Origin: JBDTNL01 sp039933785 | GTDB lineage: Bacteria; Acidobacteriota; Thermoanaerobaculia; Multivoradales; JAGPDF01 | Assembly (NCBI GenBank): GCA_039933785.1 | Contig: JBDTNL010000095.1 | Coordinates: 1-11,859, forward strand | DNA: 11,859 bases | Reading direction: 5' to 3' | Part shown: positions 6,352 through 11,859 of the stretch, one piece after another | Position numbering within the stretch: the first letter of the stretch is position 1 | How the letters are laid out: the number at the start of each line of letters is the position of its first letter | Translations under genes and position numbers: made by a program | The notes under the pieces: generated by a model | What the model was told of the DNA's origin: nothing | The model's input: only the letters and a program-made list of their open reading frames with translations | The model's database searches: none

Positions 6352-6360
6352 TGCTATCAA
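6352..6360 (+). promoter_or_regulatory. Extended -10-like element, first LamG gene
   Basis: TGCTATCAA (6352-6360) fits the TGn-TATnnn layout of an extended -10 promoter and has an equivalent, TGGTATCAA, before the second LamG gene. No good -35 hexamer lies 15-19 nt upstream. If used, transcription would start near 6366, so the mRNA would begin essentially with the leader hairpin. Support is its conservation in both copies; the function is inferred. Confidence 0.4.
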
Positions 6361-6363
6361 ATG

Positions 6364-6395
6364 TCCTTGTCGAGCCGACGGATCGGCTCCAAGGA
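6364..6395 (+). promoter_or_regulatory. Leader stem-loop covering the Shine-Dalgarno sequence, first LamG gene
   Basis: An upper stem GAGCCGA (6372-6378) and TCGGCTC (6383-6389) with loop CGGA stacks on a lower stem TCCTTG (6364-6369) and CAAGGA (6390-6395). A two-base bulge (TC, 6370-6371) lies on the 5' side. Thirteen pairs in all. The 3' arm contains AAGGA of the Shine-Dalgarno AAGGAG (6391-6396), so the fold hides the ribosome-binding site of the gene starting at 6401. The same structure precedes the second LamG gene. Confidence 0.65.
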
Positions 6396-6400
6396 GAACC

Positions 6401-7447
6401 ATGAGCCCACGTAACTGGAAGCTTCTCGTAGCCGCCGCGCTCGCCGTGCTCTTCGCCGTGTTGGCACCCGTCACCGCCCACGCCCAGCCGTTCGGCGCCT
6501 GGATGATCCTGAACGGCCCGATTTCGGGGTATGCCAACATTCCCAGCACTCCTGATTTGAATCCCGCAAGCGCGATCACTATCGAAGCATGGGTCAACGT
6601 CTCCGACGCCAATGCACCCGGCTGCAGCAGCATCGTCGGCAAGAACTTCCCGACCAGCTGGTGGCTGGGCATCTGCGGCACGACCTTCCGCTCCTACGTC
6701 AACGGAGTCCTGTACGACCACGGCACGATCCCGCACAACTGGACGCATATCGCGGTGGTGTTCGACGGTACCTCGCGCAAGCACTACATCAACGGCGAGC
6801 TGGTCGGGACGCATGCGGAGGGCTTCACCACGCTGGTCTCAAACGCCGTACCGATACGGATCGGCAGCGATTTCAGCTATGCCCATACGCCTTCAGGCGA
6901 CATCAACGAAGTCCGTCTTTGGTCGGTGGCGCGTACTCAGGACCAGCTGCGCTCGACAATCAACGTGCCGCTCACCAGCGCTCAACCCGGCTTGGTTGCG
7001 GTCTGGCGTGACGGCGTGCACGACGCCCTCGGCGCCCATGACGGCACGCTCGTCGGCTCGGTGTTCTTCCTCACCTTCCCGGTGGCGCTCAATTGCGGCT
7101 CGACCACCGCGACGTCGCTCTGCCTCAACACCCGCTTCTCCGTTTCAGCGACCTTTCGCGTCGGCGCGCCGGGGACGGCGGAAAGCCAGGCTCACGTGGC
7201 GGTAGCGAACTCAGGCTCCGGCATCTTCTGGTTCTTCGCCTCCGACACCTGGGAAGTCCTGGTGAAGTCGCTCAACGGCTGCGCCTTGAACAGCCGCTAC
7301 TGGATCTTCTCGGCCGCGACTACGAACGTGTTCTATCGCATGAACGTCTTCGACATTCGCGCCGGGGTGAACAAGATCTACTTCAACTATCCGGGTCCGC
7401 CGGCGCCGGCGGTGACGGATACCAACGCGTTCGCGACCTGTCCCTGA
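6401..7447 (+). CDS. Exported LamG-like jelly-roll protein with C-terminal Cys-containing module, copy 1
   Basis: The product has 348 residues. A Sec signal peptide ends at AHA (residue 28). Residues about 33-222 form a concanavalin A-like/LamG (Laminin_G_3) domain, shown by ITIEAWVNVSD (59-69), SWWLGICGTTFRSYVNG (86-102), WTHIAVVFDGTSRKHYINGE (114-133), IRIGSDF, and GDINEVRLWSVARTQDQLRS (166-185). Such domains commonly bind carbohydrate or protein ligands. Residues about 231-348 are a separate beta-rich module with cysteines C232, C241, C294 and C347 and the core SGSGIFWFFASDTWEVLVKS (271-290). I have an impression of similar tails in Acidobacteriota secreted proteins, but no function is known to me. 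C75 and C92 in the LamG part could form another disulfide. The start at 6401 is fixed by AAGGAG 4 nt upstream and by the identical start of copy 2. No anchor or sorting signal is visible, so the protein is periplasmic or secreted. Confidence 0.88.
   Translation: MSPRNWKLLVAAALAVLFAVLAPVTAHAQPFGAWMILNGPISGYANIPSTPDLNPASAITIEAWVNVSDANAPGCSSIVGKNFPTSWWLGICGTTFRSYVNGVLYDHGTIPHNWTHIAVVFDGTSRKHYINGELVGTHAEGFTTLVSNAVPIRIGSDFSYAHTPSGDINEVRLWSVARTQDQLRSTINVPLTSAQPGLVAVWRDGVHDALGAHDGTLVGSVFFLTFPVALNCGSTTATSLCLNTRFSVSATFRVGAPGTAESQAHVAVANSGSGIFWFFASDTWEVLVKSLNGCALNSRYWIFSAATTNVFYRMNVFDIRAGVNKIYFNYPGPPAPAVTDTNAFATCP
7100..7423 (+). repeat. 324-bp direct repeat, copy 1 (identical to 8291-8614)
   Basis: Comparing the two LamG genes base by base shows no difference over 324 positions at an offset of 1191. 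The tract codes for residues 234-341 of copy 1 and starts and ends abruptly: 7099 is C versus T at 8290, and 7424 is A versus G at 8615. Upstream coding sequence differs at many positions and downstream sequence diverges right after the stop codon. Confidence 0.97.
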
Positions 7448-7455
7448 TTCTCCGC

Positions 7456-7488
7456 GGGGAGACGGGGGCTCCGGCCCCACGTCTCCCC
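7456..7488 (+). terminator. Long GC hairpin after LamG copy 1
   Basis: A lower stem GGGGAGACG (7456-7464) and CGTCTCCCC (7480-7488) continues into an inner stem GGGGC (7465-7469) and GCCCC (7474-7478) with loop TCCG; a single A (7479) is bulged. Fourteen pairs begin 8 nt after the stop codon. There is no U-tract. It probably separates the two LamG genes into independent transcription units. No equivalent follows copy 2. Confidence 0.65.
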
Positions 7489-7537
7489 ACCTCGCCGCGC
7501 GTAGTGCTGTCAGGCGCCAGGCCTCGAGCGCGAAACG

Positions 7538-7546
7538 TGGTATCAA
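7538..7546 (+). promoter_or_regulatory. Extended -10-like element, second LamG gene
   Basis: TGGTATCAA (7538-7546) occupies the same position relative to the leader hairpin as TGCTATCAA before copy 1. It has no clear -35 partner. With the hairpin at 7456-7488 upstream, this would be the promoter of copy 2. Confidence 0.4.
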
Positions 7547-7549
7547 GCG

Positions 7550-7580
7550 TCCTTGTCGAGCCGACGGTCGGCTCCAAGGA
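7550..7580 (+). promoter_or_regulatory. Leader stem-loop covering the Shine-Dalgarno sequence, second LamG gene
   Basis: The pairing is that of copy 1: TCCTTG (7550-7555) with CAAGGA (7575-7580), a TC bulge, and GAGCCGA (7558-7564) with TCGGCTC (7568-7574). The only change is one base lost from the loop (CGG instead of CGGA), which leaves the stem intact. AAGGA of the Shine-Dalgarno sequence is paired. Over the 55-56 nt before the ATG the two leaders differ at four bases and this one gap. Confidence 0.65.
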
Positions 7581-7585
7581 GAACC

Positions 7586-8638
7586 ATGAGCCCACGCAAC
7601 TGGAAGCGCTTCGCAATCGCCGCCGCGATCGCAGCGCTCTTCGCAATGGCGACACCCGCCACCGTCCATGCGCAGCCGTTCGGTGCCTGGATGATCCTCA
7701 ACGGCCCGACCAATGGCTATTCCAACATCGCGAGCGTGCCGGCGCTCAATCCCACGAGTTCGATCACCATCGAAGCCTGGGTCAACATCACGGATGCCCA
7801 GGCGGGCGGATGCAGCAGCATCGCGGGCAAGGGGTTCCACGATTCCTGGTGGATCGGGATCTGCGGAACCGACTTCAGGTCGTATCTCAGCAACCGTATT
7901 TTCTACAGCGCGGGTACGATCCCGCACCATTGGACGCACATTGCGGTTACCTTCGATGGCACCACGCGCAGGCATTACATCAACGGCGAGTTGGTCGGCG
8001 CACGTGCCGAAGCCTTCAGCACGCTGACCACGAACATCAATCCGGTACAGATCGGCAGCGATGTGGACTTTTCCTACACCCCCAACGGCAGCCTCAACGA
8101 GGTCCGCTTGTGGTCGGTCGCTCGCACGCAGGCGCAGATCCGCTCCACCATCAACGTGCCCATCACTTCGACCCAGCCGGGCCTGATCGCGGTCTGGAGC
8201 GACGGCGTGCACGACGCGGTCGGCGCGCACGCCGGAACCCTCGTCGGCTCGGTGTCCTTCCTGAACGCCCCGGTCACGCTCAATTGCGGTTCGACCACCG
8301 CGACGTCGCTCTGCCTCAACACCCGCTTCTCCGTTTCAGCGACCTTTCGCGTCGGCGCGCCGGGGACGGCGGAAAGCCAGGCTCACGTGGCGGTAGCGAA
8401 CTCAGGCTCCGGCATCTTCTGGTTCTTCGCCTCCGACACCTGGGAAGTCCTGGTGAAGTCGCTCAACGGCTGCGCCTTGAACAGCCGCTACTGGATCTTC
8501 TCGGCCGCGACTACGAACGTGTTCTATCGCATGAACGTCTTCGACATTCGCGCCGGGGTGAACAAGATCTACTTCAACTATCCGGGTCCGCCGGCGCCGG
8601 CGGTGACGGATACCGACGCGTTCGCAACCTGTCCCTGA
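7586..8638 (+). CDS. Exported LamG-like jelly-roll protein with C-terminal Cys-containing module, copy 2
   Basis: The product has 350 residues and is a tandem paralogue of the gene at 6401. The signal peptide ends at VHA (residue 28), and QPFGAWMILNGP follows as in copy 1. The LamG domain keeps SITIEAWVNITDA, SWWIGICGTDFRSYL, HWTHIAVTFDGTTRRHYING and LNEVRLWSVARTQAQIRS, but by eye only about three quarters of residues match copy 1. Changes concentrate in loops, such as TNGYSNIASVPALN and SNRIFYSAGTIP, and there are two extra residues around VDFSYTPNGS. In contrast, residues 236-343 are identical to copy 1, also at DNA level. The six cysteines are retained. AAGGAG lies 4 nt before the ATG, inside the leader hairpin. 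Ligand and location outside the cytoplasm beyond export are unknown. Confidence 0.88.
   Translation: MSPRNWKRFAIAAAIAALFAMATPATVHAQPFGAWMILNGPTNGYSNIASVPALNPTSSITIEAWVNITDAQAGGCSSIAGKGFHDSWWIGICGTDFRSYLSNRIFYSAGTIPHHWTHIAVTFDGTTRRHYINGELVGARAEAFSTLTTNINPVQIGSDVDFSYTPNGSLNEVRLWSVARTQAQIRSTINVPITSTQPGLIAVWSDGVHDAVGAHAGTLVGSVSFLNAPVTLNCGSTTATSLCLNTRFSVSATFRVGAPGTAESQAHVAVANSGSGIFWFFASDTWEVLVKSLNGCALNSRYWIFSAATTNVFYRMNVFDIRAGVNKIYFNYPGPPAPAVTDTDAFATCP
8291..8614 (+). repeat. 324-bp direct repeat, copy 2 (identical to 7100-7423)
   Basis: This is the partner tract in the second LamG gene; all 324 bases match. After it the last codons differ at two bases (8615 and 8625, both G/A changes relative to copy 1) and similarity ends with the TGA stop. 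Confidence 0.97.
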
Positions 8639-8659
8639 GCCGGGCGCTCGACCGCCGGC
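8639..8659. terminator. Possible hairpin between convergent genes
   Basis: GCCG-G-GCG (8639-8646) can pair with CGCCGGC (8653-8659) with one bulged G and a CTCGAC loop. It lies directly after the stop of LamG copy 2 and before the convergent LuxR-type gene. It is weaker than the other hairpins and has no U-tract. Confidence 0.3.
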
Positions 8660-8695
8660 CTGTCGTCATTCTTTGGGGTGATTTCGGGTGCCCCG

Positions 8696-9211
8696 CTAGG
8701 GAATGAGTCCGGCGGTCTTGCCCAACTGCACCGCTTGCGTGCGCCGCCGGGCGCCGAGCTTGTCGAACAGTCGGCTCGAGTGGGTCTTCACCGTGTTCTC
8801 ACTCACGAACAGCCGGCCGGCGATCTCGCGATTGCTCAACCCCGCGGCGATGAGCCCGAGGATCTCGAGCTCACGAGGAGTGATTCCGGACTCGCGCAGG
8901 CGCGCCCCGTCGACAGCGAACGGCCCGCCGGGAGTGAGCGCACCGATCGCCGTGCCACCCGGGACCTCAGTCGCGCCGGGCGCCTTGCGGTGCGACAGCC
9001 GCCAACCGAGCGCTATCCCCACCGTGGCGAAGATCACCGCCACCAGGGCGCTGTAGACGCTTTCGAGGTTCCCTGGCAGCAGGAAAACATAGCCCAGCCA
9101 CCGCAGGAGCGCGATGAGGACTCCACAGCAGATGCCGTAGACGGCGATCTCCCGCCATGAGCGGCGCGTCGTGACGCGCCCGGGTTCCGTCGCGAGGGTG
9201 TCCACCGGCAA
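8696..9211 (-). CDS. Membrane-anchored LuxR-type transcriptional regulator
   Basis: The 171-residue product has two predicted membrane segments, IAVYGICCGVLIALLRWLG (residues 22-40, extending to about 45) and VYSALVAVIFATVGIALGW (52-70), joined by a short LLPGNLE loop. A linker leads to a GerE/LuxR helix-turn-helix: ITPRELEILGLIAAGLSNRE (110-129), IAGRLFVSENTVKTHSSRLF (130-149), DKLGARRRTQAVQLGK (150-165). The key motifs T-x-R-E-x-E-I-L and SENTVKTH are intact, so DNA binding is likely. There is no receiver or autoinducer domain. Both ends would be cytoplasmic, tethering the regulator to the membrane. The start is unsure: the TTG at 9211 gives MPVDTL, a GTG two codons later is possible, and neither has a good Shine-Dalgarno sequence. 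It follows the M1 peptidase gene by 25 nt on the same strand and is probably in its operon. Confidence 0.85.
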   Translation of the reverse strand: MPVDTLATEPGRVTTRRSWREIAVYGICCGVLIALLRWLGYVFLLPGNLESVYSALVAVIFATVGIALGWRLSHRKAPGATEVPGGTAIGALTPGGPFAVDGARLRESGITPRELEILGLIAAGLSNREIAGRLFVSENTVKTHSSRLFDKLGARRRTQAVQLGKTAGLIP

Positions 9212-9236
9212 ATGATACCCGCGACCAACCGCTTGC

Positions 9237-11859
9237 CTAGTGGGAGGCGGCCGCCCCCGGCGGATCGGTCACCCAGCGGTGCAGGGGCTCCTTCACTCGC
9301 GCCGCGAGCTCTGCGCAGGCCCGAATACGCTCCAGGCTCTGCTGCGCCATCCGCTCGGCGGCCGGAGCCCGATGGGTGGCGAAGAAGGCTTCGACATCGT
9401 TCGCGGCCGCCGTGTCGCAGAAGCTCCCGAGCGCGGACACGGCGCCGCCGCCACCGAACGACACCACCTTCGACTGGAGCTCGTCCCAGTGCGCCTTCAG
9501 AAAGGCCCACGTCAACGGCCGGCTGGCGTCCTCGGTCAGGAGGAGACTCGAAAAGGCTGGCAGATCCTGCGCTCGCATTTGCGGCGAAAGCATGAGGTCC
9601 AGCGAGCGCCTGACCAGAGCTTCCTGCTTGAACGACGCCAGAGCCGTGAGCCAACGAAAGGCCTGCTCCGGCGTCTTGGCGGACTGCATCGCGGCGAGGA
9701 ACCGATCGTAAAGCGCGGCATCCCCGTGCGCCGCGGCGATCGGAAGAGCAGCATTCAGGAGACTGGCGTCGACGGCCGACGAGTTACTGAGGGCGTCGGC
9801 GGCCAGGCGGCTCGCCGCCAAGATCGCTGGCGGATCGTCTGCTTCCCCCAAGGCCGCGAACACCACCGAGCGCAGCGTGGCGCGATCGTCGGATTCGCCG
9901 GGATGCACGCTGAAGGTGAGCTCCGCAATGGCGGGCTCGAGAACACTCCTCAGCCAGCCACGGTAGGCCGGCACGTCGTCCTCGTCGAGAAAAGCGTCGA
10001 ACGACTGCAAGCGGCCGATGAGGACGCCGGCAACAGTGAGGTTGCGACTGCTCTTCAGCCCTTCGGCGAGGGCGAGGTAGTCGCCGACCCCGACCCGCCC
10101 CACCCGCACCAGCGCCCACGAGTCCTCGAGCAGGGCGACCTGTTCCGCGGCGGTCAGCTGGCCGGCGGCGCCAGCGATCCGGCTCAGCGCTTCTGGAGGG
10201 TATCCGGAGCGATAGTAGCCATGGGCCCCCGCATTGATGAAGACGAAGGGCGCGCAACCGGGGAGCGCGAACGTCTGACGGCGCTCGTTGAGCAGCTCGC
10301 AGCGCGCGGCCTGTCCGCTGCCGCGCATGCAGATCGGGATCGACCAGAGTTCGGGCGATGCCGCCGCGAGCCGGGCTGGATCGACGAAGAACCGCTGTTG
10401 CGTGAGCGTCACCTCCGTCTGGTCGCCGGCGCACCGCGTTTCGACCGAGACTAGGGGGGCGCCCGGTTGGTCGACGAAGGTCGAGAGAATGCGCTCGACC
10501 GGCCGGCCCGAGATCCGCGCCAGGTCCGACCAGAAGTCCTCCGCGGTCGCGCTGCCGTTGGCATGGCGCGAGATGTATTCGTTCACACCCTTCTGAAAGA
10601 CGTCTTCGCCGACATACGCTTCCACCATGCGCAGCATTGCGGCGCCCTTGTCGTAAGCGACGCCGTCGAACAACTCTTTGATCTCCGCCGAGGTCGCTGC
10701 GTTCTGCCGGATCGGCCGGGTGGTCGAGAGCGCATCCGCACCCAGAACCTGCTGCGCGCTCCGCGTCGCTTCGACGTCCTGATCCCAGGCCGCGTCCCAG
10801 TCCTGGAGCGGTTTGTGCGCCATCCAAGTGGCGAACCCCTCGTTCAGCCACACGTTGTCCCACCACTTCATCGTCACCAGATCGCCGAACCACTGATGCG
10901 CCATCTCGTGCGCCACGACCGACGCCACTCGTCGGCGCGCCTGGGCCGAGGCCGTCAGGGCGTCGACGAGCAGGGCACGCTCCTTGTAGAAGACCGCGCC
11001 GGCGTTTTCCATGCCGCCCCACTCGTAGTCGGGGAATGCCACCATGTCGAGCTTGCCGAACGGATAGCGGATGCCGTAGTAGCCGTTGTAAAAGTGCAGG
11101 AAGCGCTCGGCGACCTGCAGCGCGAAACGGCCGAGCTCCTTCTTCTCGGGCAACGCGCAGACCCGGAGCGGCACACCGTCCGACTCGCCGGTGACGCACT
11201 GCAAGTCGCCGATCGCGAGGGCCACCAGATAGGTCGACATCTTGGGCGAGGTGACGAACTTCAGGGTGTGTTGCCCGGGGCGCGGGCCGGCCACGTCTCC
11301 CAACAACGCGCCGTTCGAAATCGCGGTCGCCGCCGCATCGACGGTGACCGAGAGATCGAAGGTGGCCTTGTACTCGGGCTCGTCGAAGCAGGGGAACATC
11401 ATGCGGGCGTAAGTGCCTTCAAACTGCGTCGCGGCATACCAACGGCCGTTCGACTGAATCCGGTAGAGCCCGCGCAGATCGTCGCGCACGCGGCCGGTGA
11501 ATTCGAGCGCCAGAGTCACCTTCCCCGCCGGCAGTGGCGCCACGAAACGGAGCTCAGCGGTCTCGCGGGCGGAATCGAGGGCGATGGTTGCCGGCGCGCC
11601 GCGGGCGTCGCCGGTCGGCATTCCGACGACTCGCGCCCAGGCTAGGAGGTCGAAGCCGATCGAGTGGAGGGTGATCACCGAGGTCGATCTCGGCAACTCG
11701 ACCTCGATCGTTTCTTGGCCCTCGAGCCTGCCGCTGACCAAATCCGGCGTGAGCTGCAGGGCGTAGCGCTGAGGCAGGGCCTCACCGGGGAGGCGCTGCG
11801 CTCTCGACGCTTCGGCGAAGATCAGCAGCCAGAAAGCGGCGACTCCAACCACCAGAGCC
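9237..11859 (-). CDS. Exported M1-family metallo-aminopeptidase (5' end beyond the window)
   Basis: The minus-strand frame is open through the window edge. A GTG at 11850-11852 gives 871 residues, but the frame continues upstream (ALVV...), so the start is probably just outside. Numbering from that GTG, the hydrophobic run VGVAAFWLLIFAEASRA looks like the end of a signal peptide. The N-terminal beta domain contains FEGTYARMMFPCFDEP (144-159). The catalytic domain has GGMEN (279-283; GAMEN in most relatives), HEMAH (315-319) with zinc ligands H315 and H319, WLNEGFATW (335-343) with the third ligand E338, and the catalytic tyrosine Y400 in AYDKGA. A helical ERAP1_C-like C-terminal half starts near FINAGAHGYYRSGY. 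Enzymes of this architecture remove N-terminal amino acids from peptides; export suggests use of external or periplasmic peptides. The LuxR-type gene follows directly. Confidence 0.93.
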   Translation of the reverse strand, partial: ALVVGVAAFWLLIFAEASRAQRLPGEALPQRYALQLTPDLVSGRLEGQETIEVELPRSTSVITLHSIGFDLLAWARVVGMPTGDARGAPATIALDSARETAELRFVAPLPAGKVTLALEFTGRVRDDLRGLYRIQSNGRWYAATQFEGTYARMMFPCFDEPEYKATFDLSVTVDAAATAISNGALLGDVAGPRPGQHTLKFVTSPKMSTYLVALAIGDLQCVTGESDGVPLRVCALPEKKELGRFALQVAERFLHFYNGYYGIRYPFGKLDMVAFPDYEWGGMENAGAVFYKERALLVDALTASAQARRRVASVVAHEMAHQWFGDLVTMKWWDNVWLNEGFATWMAHKPLQDWDAAWDQDVEATRSAQQVLGADALSTTRPIRQNAATSAEIKELFDGVAYDKGAAMLRMVEAYVGEDVFQKGVNEYISRHANGSATAEDFWSDLARISGRPVERILSTFVDQPGAPLVSVETRCAGDQTEVTLTQQRFFVDPARLAAASPELWSIPICMRGSGQAARCELLNERRQTFALPGCAPFVFINAGAHGYYRSGYPPEALSRIAGAAGQLTAAEQVALLEDSWALVRVGRVGVGDYLALAEGLKSSRNLTVAGVLIGRLQSFDAFLDEDDVPAYRGWLRSVLEPAIAELTFSVHPGESDDRATLRSVVFAALGEADDPPAILAASRLAADALSNSSAVDASLLNAALPIAAAHGDAALYDRFLAAMQSAKTPEQAFRWLTALASFKQEALVRRSLDLMLSPQMRAQDLPAFSSLLLTEDASRPLTWAFLKAHWDELQSKVVSFGGGGAVSALGSFCDTAAANDVEAFFATHRAPAAERMAQQSLERIRACAELAARVKEPLHRWVTDPPGAAASH

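Noticed and set aside
7100..8614. The direct repeats as evidence of a mobile element or integration duplication
   Set aside because: Both repeat copies lie in frame within homologous domains. There are no terminal inverted repeats, transposase, integrase or tRNA, so paralogue conversion fits better.
7093..8706. A 537-codon + strand open frame overlapping both LamG genes and the gap between them
   Set aside because: It runs out of phase with the LamG genes, its product is Arg/Leu/His-rich without domain character, and its internal repeat is just the shadow of the 324-bp tract. The signal peptides, Shine-Dalgarno sites and domain motifs are in the LamG frames.
10467..11645. A 392-codon open frame antisense to the M1 peptidase
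   Set aside because: Long antisense frames are expected opposite GC-rich genes. The product has no recognisable domain, and the opposite strand has a complete M1 active site.

Overview
The window is GC-rich, densely coding DNA from a bacterium with exported proteins and lipoproteins. Two things suggest a soil or sediment Acidobacteriota-like genome: the many small stand-alone enzyme genes (two VOC proteins, DinB, DUF1801, a DUF4440-like protein, a cupin), and secreted LamG proteins ending in a short Cys-containing module. No rRNA or other marker gene is present, so this placement is an inference. I see no tRNA, CRISPR array, insertion sequence or phage gene.

Layout. Positions 1-1569 (+) hold a possible 3' end of an upstream gene, a VOC protein, a small exported-protein gene that appears frameshifted, a 3' remnant of a GNAT acetyltransferase and a DinB-fold protein. 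Positions 1625-2632 (+) hold a four-cysteine-pair hypothetical protein directly coupled to a DUF1801 protein. A perfect GC hairpin at 2645-2667 separates this block from a convergent, exported cupin gene (2679-3191, -), whose mRNA leader carries a long hairpin abutting the Shine-Dalgarno sequence. A divergent + block follows: TrmO-like protein, TAP-like alpha/beta-hydrolase lipoprotein, second VOC protein and exported DUF4440-like protein (3367-6308).

The most unusual part is 6325-8638, a tandem pair of exported LamG-type proteins (6401-7447 and 7586-8638). Each is preceded by the same leader of about 55 nt, with an extended -10-like motif and a stem-loop that buries the Shine-Dalgarno sequence. 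The LamG halves have clearly diverged, but a 324-bp tract in the 3' part is identical base for base in both genes, including all silent positions, and ends sharply on both sides. Recent gene conversion or partial duplication between a constant tail and a diverging recognition-like head is the simplest reading.

Positions 8696-11859 (-) hold an exported M1-family aminopeptidase (5' end cut by the window edge), followed 25 nt later by a membrane-anchored LuxR-type regulator with no receiver domain. Apart from the two conserved leaders and the hairpins, no clear promoter is visible. Terminator candidates are GC-rich hairpins without U-tracts.
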